The position numbers were made by a program, and so were the translations under genes. From Coleophoma eucalyptorum (taxonomy: Eukaryota; Ascomycota; Leotiomycetes; Helotiales; Dermateaceae): a DNA stretch of 64,000 bases. Shown in pieces: positions 1 through 12,310 of the stretch. The stretch's first letter is position 1, and each line of letters starts with the position of its first letter. The notes below the pieces were generated by a model. That model saw only the letters and a program-made list of their open reading frames with translations. It was not told where the DNA came from and did no database searches. The DNA lies in assembly GCA_026120035.1 (NCBI GenBank), contig JALRME010000012.1, forward strand, positions 372,001-436,000, read 5' to 3'.

Positions 1-2710
1 CCCTCAGAACCTCTGCAAGTTCCTGGGGCAATGCTTTGGAGACCTGCGCTTCTGACACGGAGATGGTCATATCTCTCTGGCTTTGTCGTATGAGTTTTAG
101 GCCGCTAGCTGAATTGACATCTAGGCGAAGTTTCAATTCCCCTGGACCAAGATTGAAGCGGTCAGTAATACTTCCATTCCTGAAGTCCATCGCAACACGT
201 AGAGTATCGGACAAAACAGTTGTTTTGTTCTGTAGACCACCTTCCTCTTCGTTGATGATACGCAGGCCTTGCCAATCCAATGTCTTCAGACATCTCAGAT
301 CATTGCTTCCGTCGGTGGCCATGATAGCAAAGCCTTTGAAAGAAGTCTCGGCAACTATAGATTCGCCACCATAAAGAGAAATCCCAGTAAGACGTGCATG
401 CATTTGCGCGCGCTCGTGGACATCATTGAAAGTAAAAACCATGGTAGACTTTACATTTCCTTCGTCAACTTTGAGGAGGAGAGCGGGCAATCCAGCTTCA
501 CCTCGCAAGAAGCCAAATTGTATTGGCAAATGGGGAGGAAAGTCCTGGTTGATAAAGCTGAGATTCTTGGTTTTGGTGCCAGTAACAACTGCAACTCGAA
601 ATCCTCGATGGAACTTCCTAGCACCAGTAGCAGCCTTCTCAGTGAGGATTCGTTCAAACAGTCTCACATGGCATCCATTGATCGGTTCTCTCGGGAACGA
701 CTGCGACTGCGGATTCTGGTCGAAATGTTGGTATGTCTTCAACACCACCTCAAAAACCATCTTTTCGTCTCGTCGCTGAAACAGACTTGCATGCACGGTG
801 TTCTGATAGTCGTAAAGCCCCCATAACCTCTGGAAGTCGTGCGTTCCACATTGTATTCGTAGTACAAAGCCTCGAGGGAGCTTGATATCTAGAGAATTTG
901 ATTTCGGTCGCCATTCGACATCATCCCAAGTTGGTCCCAGGCTTCTATCTCCTTGAATACAGAGATTAAGAGTACCATTGGCGCTGGCAATCAGCACTCG
1001 AAGCGACTGCTCCTTCTGGATGCGAATGATAGATAACAGACACGAAACATGATATTGCTGAGAGCCATCATCTTCCATAAGTGTAGCCTCGACAAACATT
1101 CGACTGTAGCTGAATGTTCTACTAGTGTCACCAATGGGGAAAGCATCTGATAAGGCCATAGTAGAAGCAAACTTTTGAGTTGATAGCAAAGATTTATTAC
1201 CATTGTCTTGGATCCAGATCGAGGGATCCAGCCCTTGTTGAAGTGGTGCATCATCAGGGTCTGGAGGCATGAAATTATTTCGCTTCATTGACATTGACAG
1301 CTTCTTCAAGTTGCTCAATATCGCCTGGCGTGAGTTCATAACATCGTTTAATGCGGTATTGCCCGCTGTTTGCTGATTCATAAACTCGGGATGCTTCGGT
1401 AGAATAATCTGAACAAGCCATAACGCTTTGGCTAGATCAGTATGAGCTTGCTGGCGCCTAAAATATCCCCTTCGCTGTGCTTCAGGACTACTTGGTCTTT
1501 CTCTAATGGTAGCTTCAAGATCCATCCGACCCTTCAAGAACCACCAAAGGGCCGCTCTGACAAGATCTTCTAGTGAACAAGCCGGAATTGGCTTGAAGTT
1601 CTCGGTTGAAAGTCGGAAAAGAGTGAACATGTGGGCCATACGTCGGGAAAATTCCTGGAGAGCTTCATCACCTACTGCAACAGCAGCAGCTTGAATCGTA
1701 AGTGTATTCGATCTTGACAGATGAGGAGATAACTCAGAAGACGGAGTTTCTTGATATCCAGTTGGTGTTTCTGGACGAGATCCTGGCAAAAGTTCCGCCT
1801 GTGAACCCTCTGCCGTTGGTGCTATGTAAGAGTTCCTAATAGTATTGAGATGCACCTGATCCATCTGAGAAGTAAGTAGACTAGTACTATCTGAGCTATG
1901 AGACTCATCATCTATAGACTGAGTCTCTAGCAACAGAGACTTGCCCCGCGTGAGGGCATTGCCTTCGTCCGCGCGCATCTCAGCCTGAATCATAGCTGCG
2001 AATGAGTTTTGATCATCAGGTTCACTTTTGAGAAAACCATGGTTCAGCGAGTCCGGTGGTATTTGCGTATAGTCTAATGTTGGGTTCCCCGGGACAACGT
2101 TTTCTGGTTGGGCCTCCATAGACTCAAAACCTGTCTGCGTTCTCTGTAGCTTTCTTGGCATGAAAGCTTGTGCATCTGGCATAAAAGCCTCCGCTGGGCG
2201 GGTTGAATCCTGAGAATGGCGGCCATATTCTGGCTGAGGAACTTGTTGCTGACCAATGAACGGTGGGCGGGCTTGAATTCCTCGGCCACCTGGAGGGTGT
2301 GAATTGGCCCGCTTCCTCGAAGATATGAAAGATGTAGGCTCTTCAGACTCATCTCCACCAGTACCAATAATCTCGGGTTTTACTTCAGTAAAACGGACTG
2401 CCAACCCTTTCCTGCACCGTTTGGAACCAGTTGAATATCCTCTGTCGCGCCCCGAGGTACTCACCACCGCCGCAGATGGCCATCGATGTGCGTTAGCTGT
2501 ATCGACTCGGACAATGGGTAGCTGTTGTTGCGAGACAGGAGAGGTAGGCGTTGCTGTTGCCATGTATAACTTGTCGGACGGCCCGTGGAGGAAGTCAGAG
2601 ACATCGTCGTTGTTATTGTCTGTGATAATCTTCTTGTCCTTCTTGAATAGCTTTCCTTTTATGCCCCGAAGCTTCTGCTTGTATTCGTGCTCTCTCGATT
2701 CACCCTCCAT
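1..2710 (-). CDS. Large unrecognised protein, C-terminus outside window
   Basis: An open frame runs on the minus strand from an ATG at 2710 to the window edge without a stop, giving at least 903 residues and no need for an intron. The protein starts MEGESREHEYKQKLRGIKGK and has a basic head. A polar, Pro/Ser/Gln-rich, probably disordered half follows (to about residue 340). The rest has a globular look, with a tract near residues 350-400 (EFSRRMAHMFTLFRLSTENF, then ALWWFLKGRMDLEA) and many beta-strand-like segments with aromatic residues. I do not recognise the family. No membrane segment or signal peptide is seen. The start is the first ATG in the frame, followed by a lysine-rich stretch. 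The reading frame and composition make a real gene very likely; the function is unknown. Confidence 0.85.
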   Translation of the reverse strand, partial: MEGESREHEYKQKLRGIKGKLFKKDKKIITDNNNDDVSDFLHGPSDKLYMATATPTSPVSQQQLPIVRVDTANAHRWPSAAVVSTSGRDRGYSTGSKRCRKGLAVRFTEVKPEIIGTGGDESEEPTSFISSRKRANSHPPGGRGIQARPPFIGQQQVPQPEYGRHSQDSTRPAEAFMPDAQAFMPRKLQRTQTGFESMEAQPENVVPGNPTLDYTQIPPDSLNHGFLKSEPDDQNSFAAMIQAEMRADEGNALTRGKSLLLETQSIDDESHSSDSTSLLTSQMDQVHLNTIRNSYIAPTAEGSQAELLPGSRPETPTGYQETPSSELSPHLSRSNTLTIQAAAVAVGDEALQEFSRRMAHMFTLFRLSTENFKPIPACSLEDLVRAALWWFLKGRMDLEATIRERPSSPEAQRRGYFRRQQAHTDLAKALWLVQIILPKHPEFMNQQTAGNTALNDVMNSRQAILSNLKKLSMSMKRNNFMPPDPDDAPLQQGLDPSIWIQDNGNKSLLSTQKFASTMALSDAFPIGDTSRTFSYSRMFVEATLMEDDGSQQYHVSCLLSIIRIQKEQSLRVLIASANGTLNLCIQGDRSLGPTWDDVEWRPKSNSLDIKLPRGFVLRIQCGTHDFQRLWGLYDYQNTVHASLFQRRDEKMVFEVVLKTYQHFDQNPQSQSFPREPINGCHVRLFERILTEKAATGARKFHRGFRVAVVTGTKTKNLSFINQDFPPHLPIQFGFLRGEAGLPALLLKVDEGNVKSTMVFTFNDVHERAQMHARLTGISLYGGESIVAETSFKGFAIMATDGSNDLRCLKTLDWQGLRIINEEEGGLQNKTTVLSDTLRVAMDFRNGSITDRFNLGPGELKLRLDVNSASGLKLIRQSQRDMTISVSEAQVSKALPQELAEVLR

Positions 2711-4906
2711 AACAAGTTTTCGAAGACCGATGGTTCTGGCACAGCACAGCACAGCTTTCACAGGATGAAAACCCAGACCTTATGCAGCAAGTGGACTGCG
2801 GTGTGAAGGATCGAAGCAAGACGTGTCTTAAATTAGGTCTGGAATATGGTTTAGCATGGGGTTTGGAGCGTGTTGATTCCCACAACTCTACCCTCGCGCG
2901 TCCTGAAGCAAAGAAGTGAAATATACGTTGAAGGAGAATAGAGGAGCACGACCTACGCCGAAGTCTTTTGAGTGACGATACTATACCGACCGTGCAATGC
3001 ATCAGCCACGCCGCACAGTGGAATCAGACGAAGCAGCAGTTCCTCCTGTACAGGCGCCATCTGTCATTCGTTTCCATGTGGAGGAGCATGCATACATGCA
3101 AGGATTGATGTGTTCTTTGACCCATAAAGCTTCGTACCTGGGGTTTCAAGAGGCCCATCTAGGAGACGAATGTTATGGGTGAACAAGGCGACCAATTGAA
3201 CTCCCAGACAACCCCTGAAGATGAGATGACCGATATCACGTGAGTAGGGCCGAACAATTAAGGTGGTTCGAAAGATCTGCATCTTTATTTACCCTCTTGT
3301 GACCATTTCTCTGTCAACGCTATATTTAAGGTGGGATGCATTGAAAAGAGGAATACCTAAGATATCCCATCTACTAAAGTAAACTATATCGACAAGAAAG
3401 TGCACAAGAAATGGCAAAATCCAGTCATACATCAAAGACCTAGAGGAATTACTGTTTACATACGAAGCGCAATACTCACAATCCAACGGGCTTATTCTCC
3501 TCAGAGACCGCTATCCAAGAACCTGTAATTTCCATACAGATACTGGAGCTGCCAAGCGAGAAGCTCAATCCTTACGCCTCCATTATTGACAGATCTTGTC
3601 ATGGCTAAAGAGGGGTTGCCGAAAAATTCCTGTGGCCCGCTACTATTTACTGCTTTGGTCCTTGGAATGACTAGATTTATTGCTTATAAACTGGCCACAA
3701 AGTATCCATTCTTGATTGGATATGCAACCAGCACGTACAAGGCGCAGCTTTGCCTATTACTTAGTGTATCCCGAAAGTTAGCCGACGAGCGCTCAAGAAA
3801 AATGCTTGGCCAATTGACTCTTCGATGGAGGAGTACGGTCCAGAGGCGGACGACATGTGAAGGGCATTACAAAATTGTGCTCAGATATTTCCTCCCGCGG
3901 GAAGGTACTCTCAAAAGGATATGGTACCATGGAGTAGTCCGGGATCTCCGCAATCCAGCCTCCTCCTAGCAGTCTTCGTTGGCGGCCAAGACTAGTGCAG
4001 CAGCAACAGCCATTGTTGATTTGGACCCTTGCCAAGCTGGCAGGTACACTGGACAACAGCAGGGTTTTCTCAGCATGCCTAGGATTTCTGCTCTTTTCGC
4101 ACTAAAACTGACGGGAGTGTGAGTGTGATGAATGTGATGATTTTGATGGCCAGTCCAGTCCAGTGTTGCGCGCGGATTAGGGTGGGCGCATAGGTGGATG
4201 AATGTCGCTGCAAAGCTGTGTAAATCGATCAATTCCATGCTTGGACCCCTGTTAAGCTGGGAGGTGGGGCAGAGAGCTTCAGTGGTGGCGAATCATGGCT
4301 CGGGACAATGATGTGTCGACAAGCATTCCGGTTAGGAGGGTTTGACTGCCCAAATTGAGATCTCTGGTTGTCCTATTCTTGGTGGTATTCCCAACTCCGA
4401 TCGACTTGTCAAAAAAGGAGAGAAAGCTGTCGTGGTTACTGTAAATTCTGTAGCGTGGTGTGTTCATACCGAGCTCTTGCAGCTGACAAGAGCCGAAAGC
4501 AAACACAGGTCTGCGTCAATACAGCATCAATTCATCTTTCACGATCTGATGATTCTGTAATGAAATCTCGCTTCGGACACACGCAGCGAACGTCGTCATA
4601 CTAGCGAACCCTGTTATTTGTTACAAGCATACCGGACCGTCGTAGAGTACCACCAGCCTCAGCTTAGCAGCGCGAAGCTAGAAGCTGTACAAGCTCCAGC
4701 TACTGGGACTCCCAGCCCATCCCAATACTTGAACTCCCGCACTTCTCACTCCCGCCCACCAAGCCGATTGTGCTTTACTTTTTGTCCATCCCAACCAATA
4801 TATCAGCAACAGCTTGTCGTCAACCTCAATTCGGCTACAGATCGAATGCGGACGTGAATCTGTACAGATCACACCATCTTGACGACGACAGCTTCCAATT
4901 CGCGAC
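2711..4906. other. Divergent intergenic region, no gene seen
   Basis: This 2.2 kb lies between the starts of the unrecognised minus-strand gene and the tricalbin gene, so it should hold both promoters and 5' leaders. The open frames in it (for example 3586-3969 on plus, 127 codons) have no recognisable protein features and overlap others on both strands. A weak direct repeat (ggacccttgccaagctgg near 4021 and ggacccctgttaagctgg near 4244) is present. No RNA gene was seen. Confidence 0.6.
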
Positions 4907-7900
4907 ATGTCAGCCTCGTCGCAAGCGCATGAGCTTAAAGCTCAGGGTGTGATCGAAGCTGCCAATGATCCGGATAGCTCTGTGACTGCAGAGGATGCAC
5001 AGCACAAGATCGTCTTAGAGAGCCAAAAGGCTGGCGTTGCCGCATTTGAATTCGACCCCGATGCTTCTCCAGAGCAAAAAGCAGCTCAAGCTAGAGCGGT
5101 AAGTTTCTCAATGGATCTTGCCTCAAGTGTATAGGACTAATCTGTTGACCGCCCAGCGAGTACCTGATGGCTTTCATCACGAACATAAGTCAAAAGGAGT
5201 TGCTATTGCAACAGATATTGATGATGGAACTCCCGGAGCTTACGACCTTCCGGAGCCCACCACTGCTGGGGCACTTGCACCGACTGCCCCCCCGAAAGAC
5301 AAATCAGGGCAGCCTTTAACAAATGGCGTAAGTGGTGCTTTCACGGACGAAGACGAGGAGGCACGTTGGATCGAGCGAGCGGGCTGGGCACCACGATTTG
5401 GAAATGGATTGAAAGGCGATGAAGATGAGGGAGAGAGTCTGCTTGATCACCAAACCTGGGTTGAAAGCAGGCTTGAAGATAAATACTATGGAGGTAAGCA
5501 TTGGCTCCTGTCTCTGGACAAGTGAGTTACTGACATTTTCCTAAGACTGGTATCACAATACGGCTGTGATCATATTTGCCTGTCTCTCATCATGGCTTGT
5601 GGCTGTCTTAGGAGGTGGACTAGGCTGGGTCTTTCTGATAATGGCTATATGTGGCACATACTATCGAACTTCGATACGACGAGTACGACGAAATTTTCGA
5701 GATGATGTGAATAGGGAGCTGGCCAAAAATAAACTAGAGACGGATACTGAAAGCTTGGAATGGATCAATAGCTTCCTAGTGAAGTTCTGGCCAATTTTCC
5801 AGCCAGTACTGGCTGAAACGATCATCAACTCAGTTGACCAGGTTTTAAGCTCTTCAACCCCGGCCTTCTTAGACAGTCTTCGCATGAAGACTTTCACGCT
5901 AGGAACCAAGCCTCCGCGAATGGAGCACGTCAAGACCTATCCAAAGGCTGAGGATGATGTGGTTCTTATGGATTGGAAATTCAGCTTCACACCCAACGAC
6001 CATGCAGACATGACCGCCCGCCAAATCAAAAACAAGGTTAACCCAAAGGTTGTACTCGAAATCAGAATCGGAAAGGCGATGATCAGCAAAGGCTTAGACG
6101 TGATCGTCGAGGACATGGCCTTCTCCGGTCTGATGCGTGTCAAGGTGAAGCTTCAAATTCCATTTCCTCACGTGGAAAAGATTGAGATATGTTTCCTGGA
6201 GAGACCTTGTGAGTATTTTTTCCCCTTGTCTTTCTCTCGCTATCCTAGGATGGGCCTGCCTCAATATGGCTTCTAGGTGAAGCAAGTATCACTTCTTCCC
6301 TAGGAGTATTACAAGATGCAATTCCCTAGATCCTGCTTGATAGCCCAGAGAGTTGTGGGATCACAACATAACAACTTCTTTTCGGCTTTTTAGCAGCTTG
6401 CAGCAGTATTAGACTAACTTATATCTACAATAGACATCGACTACGTATGCAAACCGTTGGGCGGAGAAACACTTGGGTTTGATATCAACTTTATCCCTGG
6501 GTTAGAAACCTTCATCTTGGAGCAGATTCATGCAAACCTGGGTCCAATGATGTACGAACCCAACGTCTTCCCAATTGAAGTTGCAAAAATGCTCTCGGGG
6601 TCTGCCGTGGACCAGGCAATTGGTGTCGTGGCAGTGACATTGCACGGCGCCCAAGGCCTCAAGAATCCTGACAAATTCGCTGGTACCCCAGATCCATATA
6701 CTGTCCTAGCTCTAAATAACGGAGCTGCGTTGGCACAAACCAAGATTATCAAAGAAAACGCGAACCCGAAATGGAATGAGACAAAATATGTCATTATAAC
6801 TTCATTTAATGATAGTCTTACGATGCAGATATTCGACTACAACGAATATCGGAAAGATAAAGAACTCGGTACTGTCACTTTCCCCTTGGAACGAATCCAG
6901 GAAGTTAGAGAGTACGAAAACGAACAGCTTGAAGTTATGGCAAACGGCAAACCTCGAGGTATACTGTCCACTGATATTCGCTTTTTCCCTGTCCTCGAGG
7001 GTGAAGATCTCGGGGAGGGTAAGAAGGGCCCTCCACCAGAGTCAAATACTGGTATTGCGCGATTTACAGTTGAGCAGGCCAAGGATCTCGACGGTACCAA
7101 GAGTCTGATTGGCCAATTAAACCCATATGCCGTCTTGCTATTGAACAACAAGGAGATTCATGTCACCAAGAAACTGAAGAGAACTAATAATCCAATTTGG
7201 GATAATGGTTCAAAGGAAATCCTGATTACAGATCGCAAAACTGCAAAGTTTGGACTCGTCATCAAGGACGATAGAGAACTTTCTACTGACCCCATCCTTG
7301 GTACATATCAGATCAAGCTTGATGATATGTTGAACTTGATGGAGAAAGGCCAAGAGTGGTACAACCTTGCAGGAGCCAAGACTGGGCGTGCAAAATTAAC
7401 ATTACAATGGAAGCCAATTGCCTTGAGCGGCGTTGGAGCTGGTAATGGCGGATACGTTACTCCAGTTGGTGTCATGAGATTCCACTTCCAAAGCGCCCGA
7501 GACCTTCGCAACCTGGAAACTCTTGGTAAGTCAGACGCCTATGGCAGAGTCCTGCTTTCCGGAATTGAGAAGGGCCGTACTGTCACATTCAAGAACAATT
7601 TGAATCCAGATTGGGATGAAATTGTCTACGTACCTGTACACAGCCCACGCGAGAAGTTGACTCTTGAAGTCATGGACCAAGAGACCATGGGCAATGATCG
7701 CTCTTTGGGTTTGATTGAAATCCTAGCCTCAGATTATGTCAAGCAAGCCGACAATGGCGAGTATCTTGTCCATGATTCGAAAAATCTCGTGGCTGGGCCA
7801 CTACGTATGCACGGAAAAGGCTCACCGAAGGGTACTCTCAACTATTCCGTATCTTTCTATCCTTGTTTGAACATTGCGGACCCTGAAGATGAAGAAGATG

Positions 7901-9743
7901 AAGCGAAGAAATCAATCGAGACTAGCCGTAGTTCTTCGTCAGCCGGTGGCGCGATCGCAGCAGAAAATGGAAAGGTAGCAGGCAAGTTCGATCCAACTCT
8001 TGCAAAAACTCTTGCGGAGGGAGAAAAGGAACAAGAAGAGACCTCCGAAGTAAAGAAACTCCCTAAAATCCGCCTTACCCCGGAAGAGCTTATCAAGTAC
8101 GAATCTGGTCTCATCATCTTCAAACTTCTGGACGCCGATCTTGCTGAGGATGACGTCCATGTTGAAGTTATCGTGGATGACATGGCCTTTCCATCGTACT
8201 CCTCGTCTTTAATAAAAAGTAAAAAGGCTGTCATCGATGAGATTGGTGACTGCTTCGTCAGAGAACTTGACTTCTCGAAGCTAACCCTGCGAATCCGTGA
8301 AAAGGGCGCAAGCACTGGGGAGGAGAAGAAGGATAAGACAGTTGCTCGACTGACTGGAAATACACTTGATACCCTCAAGCAATGCCTTGTGAGCACAAAT
8401 TTCCTTGTTTGCTGAATACTGACTGATATGGCGTATAGAACAATCCAACCACATTAAAGTTGAAGGGCGAGGACGGTAGAGTTAGTTCGGTCAAGGTCAG
8501 CTTGAAGTATATTCCTGTTCAGATGCAACTCGATCCAAGCGAAAGCATCAACAACATGGGAAAGCTTCGTGTTGACGTTCTCGATGCATCCGACCTCCCA
8601 TCTGCAGACCGTAACGGCTATAGTGATCCTTTCTGTGAGTTTGAATTAAATGGGCAGAGAATTTTCAAGACCAAGGTGCAAAAGAAGACTCTGCATCCTG
8701 CTTGGAATGAATTCTTCGAGGTCGACATTACCTCGAGAACAGCAGCTCATTTCACATGCAAGGTCAATGATTGGGATTTTGGAGAGAAAGCCGATTTCCT
8801 TGGCGCAACAGATATCAACCTCGAACTCTTGGAACCATTTAAGGCACAAGAGTACAATCTTGCCCTCGATGGCAAATCGGGATCTTTGAGATTACGTCTT
8901 CTCTTCCGACCCGATTATGTTACTCGATCTCGTCAAGGCTCATCAACATTCTCTGGTACTTTTGCAGCTCCTGGAAAAATCGTAACTGGTGTCGCCGGTG
9001 CTCCCATCAAAGGTGTTGGCTTAGCAGCTCACGGTGTCGGAAAGGGTGCATCCTTCATCCGCCGCGGTTTCACTGGCAAGAAGAAGGACGAACCTACCAC
9101 TTCCTTCCCGGAAGAAGCTGAAGCTCCTAATGGCGATTCTGGTATTGGCGGCCTCAGACGTGCGACTGGTCTTTCACCTGCTGCCGCTTTAAGTGATCCC
9201 GTCACACCACCAGGATCTGGTCACCAGCGGACAAAGAGTTTTGGGGCAGCCTCGATGCATAGTAATGCCGGGGCATCTCCTGGACCAGCTTCAACTGGTA
9301 CAGCAAACTTTACGATCGTCTCTGCCACTGGATATCCGCCATCATCAAGCATTCTTGTTTATGTGAAGCAACTAGGTTCCAAGACTAAAGTTATCCACAA
9401 GACTAAGCACATCAAGTCGCCCTCAGGGGTTGTCGCTTTCGATGAGAGCTTTAAGTGCTCTTGCTCCGCAGATACACAGTTCCAAATCCAGGTCAAGGCA
9501 CATGCAACATTTGGGAGCGATGATGATCTTGGGGAAGCCTTGTTCTTCGTTGACGAATCTGGAAGTGGAGAGGAAAAGTCTGTCAAGGCTGGAAGCGGTA
9601 CGGTTGTCGTCAAGAGCAACTTTGTGCTAGCCAACACGAATGGGACCAGCGAAAGCCCAAGAGGCGGTGTTGCGAGCGGCAGTTTCCGCAAGAGCATGCT
9701 AGGCAAAAATGGTAGAAACAGCAGAGAAATAACTCCTGCTTAA
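4907..9743 (+). CDS. Tricalbin, ER-plasma membrane tether with SMP and C2 domains
   Basis: Five exons: 4907-5098, 5157-5493, 5546-6208, 6434-8388 and 8439-9743, giving 1483 residues, close to the usual tricalbin length. A hydrophobic hairpin opens exon 3 (about residues 184-215, AVIIFACLSSWLVAVLGGG) and would anchor the protein in the ER. An SMP lipid-transfer region follows (about 230-440), then C2 domains near 460-570, 603-720, 745-870 and 1089-1200, and a degenerate C2-like segment near 1340-1460. The first and fourth C2 domains keep Asp residues in the loops (ADRNGYSDPF), so they could bind calcium; the second lacks most of them. Tricalbins bridge cortical ER to the plasma membrane and move lipid between them. 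The family call is firm; which yeast paralogue (Tcb1, 2 or 3) it matches is not settled. Intron 3 (225 nt) is longer than the others. Confidence 0.95.
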
Positions 9744-10341
9744 CAAGAACGTTTACATTCGAAAATCAAAACCTAGGGACGGACCGGACAAGAGGAAAGG
9801 CAATCAAATCAATCTTAGTGGTAAGGAAAGGAGGAAAGACCGGTTATTCGAATTGACTTTTATTCTTCGTTGATACCATAGCGAGAATGCTTATACTATT
9901 TGGTTCTTCAGAAGCAACATGCGTCAGTGATGCCTACGAAGGACAGCCAACATGGGCAGTCATGTATTTTAATACTTTTCACCCACAAAATAAAATAAAA
10001 ACTCCATCGTAAGAACCATGCTGTAAATTGTTTATACAGAGGATTTCCTTAAACATCTATAAGCGGGCAGACTCTGAAGAAGAACAATATGGAGGTCAAG
10101 TTGGTGGAGATGAAACTTAGCCGGAGTCCGAGCAAGGATCAATCTCACGTGATGAAAACGCTAACGGTTTAACTCCGAATTTTCTAGAGCTCGGCCCAGA
10201 ATCTGCTGCCCATTCTTCCAACCACTATCTTTCTTGCTCCCACGGCAAGCAAATCCGATCGAAATCGGAGGCAGACCTACTTCAGACCTTAGGTTTCATA
10301 CCTGCTGCGCCGTATTGGACTCTGCATCCCTCATATGCAGC
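9744..10341. other. Spacer between tricalbin and Cys-Pro motif gene
   Basis: About 600 nt that should hold the tricalbin 3' UTR (A/T-rich with aataaaataaa-like tracts near 9985) and the promoter of the next gene. An in-frame upstream ATG at 10234 could extend the next protein by 36 residues. Nothing else is seen. Confidence 0.5.
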
Positions 10342-12071
10342 ATGCCATACAGCAGCCTCAACTATGAGGAGCTCACCAAGACATTAGCTGAGAACTTCAC
10401 GATCCTTGCGGACGAAGTACAACTTCTCAGCGACCGCAAAACCATTCTCGAACACAAATTACGATACGCACATGAGCAGGTAAGCCCTTTTATAGTCTCT
10501 TTTATATCCGATCGTTTCCTTCGGTCATTTATGATGAACCACATAGCTCTAGATCTGGACGTTGCATACCCTAAGTGTGCAGCAGCGACCGACACACACC
10601 ATGTATTACTGATTTTGTTTGACCTTCCTACCTGCTTTATCGTACCCAGCATTTGGGAAACAGAGACTGACATTACACTCAACAGTATCAACAACTTGCC
10701 GATAAGTATGCACCGGCCGATTCTGCCATCTCGAGCACGTTAGCAAAGCTACAACTGCCTCCGGATTTACAAGTCTCCACACCCGATCGGGCAGGCTTTG
10801 TCCCGCTCCCTCCAAGAAAGCAGGCAAGCTCCAAGCTTCAGACAGCGGTGGCTATACGTGACGGACGCCGCGCTGCGCAGCAGCTCACAGCACTGTCTGG
10901 CCCATCGATCGGATCTACTGTCAGTGGAGGAAACAGCATATCCGCAGGAAGTAGTAATATGAGACTATCAGCTCGCCGACCTTCGTCCCTCTCTACCGTC
11001 CTTGAACAAGATTTCACTGTGCCAGGCAAGAAAAGTTCCTTGCTTTGCCCATTCGCAGCTATGACAAATTCTACCAAAACCACACGTACTTCCCCAGGAG
11101 GCTCAAGCACTCTTGGCTCTGAACAAATGTTGACTCCTGGCGATGGCAAAGATCCTACCCCCCATCAATCATCTGATCCAATTTGTGCAGCTATGTATGC
11201 TGAGGCTATGGCATCACCTTCTCCCTCTGTAACAGGATCTGCTGCCAAATGTCCAATCCGCTATCTTGACCAGCACACCCCTGAGGAGGTTGCACGATAT
11301 TTTGAAACCCACAAGCACGAGATCCCAAGAAGTCATGAAGTTTGTGTCAAACGCTATCAGCGTAACGAGGATGATATCAAGAAATTAGATGCGAAGTACG
11401 GAAACTTGGTTAGCATGATTCAGGGTCTGGGACAAAAGCATCAACCTATGCTTCCTACAGATGAGGAGCAGGCTGCCATGGACGCGGATCACCATTCTAA
11501 CGAAAGAGTAGAGACTTGGGCTGCAGGCGTCAGTACTGATAGTTTGGCGGATTTGGACGTACCCGACCCAACTCCAGAGGACGATGACAGAGACAGCCGG
11601 TTTGATAGACCGCTCAAAGAAATCCGTGTTGGCGAGTCTCCTAGTAGGCCCTGGGGCATCTCAGTTCCCATTTACGATGACCAACCGGAAAGACCGTCAT
11701 CTCCTCCACCAGCACCTGTATCTACCAAACTAGCCGCAGCAGACGATGAAAGACCTGCCGGAAAATGTCCTTTCGGGCATGGACAAGCCGCCCCAGCTCT
11801 CCCGATACTGCAGAAGGTAGAGCCAGAAGCTGCACGACCTGCAGGCAGATGCCCCTTTCGCAGTGATACTACGCCTGCTCAGGAAACACCTCCACAACCC
11901 AAAGCCGAGCCATCATCTTTTGTCTACTCTCAGCCGGCATTCATCCAGCCTCCTAATGCCACAAACGCTGGTCCATATGGGCCACAGATGATTTTCAACG
12001 GCCCAGTGTTTATTGGATATCCAATCGAACAGGCCATCACCTTTATGGAACGTTTCAAGGGCACTGAATGA
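10342..12071 (+). CDS. Unrecognised protein with four Cys-Pro motifs
   Basis: Two exons, 10342-10479 and 10686-12071, give 507 residues. The N-terminus (MPYSSLNYEELTKTLAENF and on to residue 60) looks like a coiled coil. A long Ser/Thr/Pro-rich part follows. The best-ordered stretch is residues 235-295, CPIRYLDQHTPEEVARYFET followed by HKHEIPRSHEVCVKRYQ. Cys-Pro dipeptides occur at residues 167 (LLCPFA), 235 (KCPIRY), 407 (GKCPFGHG) and 435 (GRCPFRSD). Such CP sites resemble heme-regulatory motifs, but I have no further evidence of heme binding. The start at 10342 is chosen over the in-frame ATG at 10234 because the protein-like sequence begins there. I do not know the family or role; a nuclear or cytosolic regulatory protein is possible. 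Confidence 0.85.
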
Positions 12072-12310
12072 TACAAAGATGAGTTAATATTGTTTTAAAG
12101 ATTGTAGCGTTCTTATTTAAGTCAGCGATGGAGTTTGGTGTCTTCAAGCGAATGGGTTTGAAAGGATAGGTCTGAAATTATGTACTACAAACGATGGTCC
12201 TTTAAGATCGAGGATGGTTTGGTGAACAGACTATAAGATGAATTGATACTTTATTTACCCTTCTATATTTTATATGTTATTACAGATCGTGATATATACA
12301 TAAAATTACA

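Noticed and set aside
3586..3969. 127-residue frame on plus in the divergent spacer
   Set aside because: It has no family look, overlaps frames on the other strand and lacks start context; likely random.
7857..8396. 179-residue frame on minus inside tricalbin
   Set aside because: Ser/Phe-rich mirror of an acidic/lysine-rich coding stretch; no independent support.
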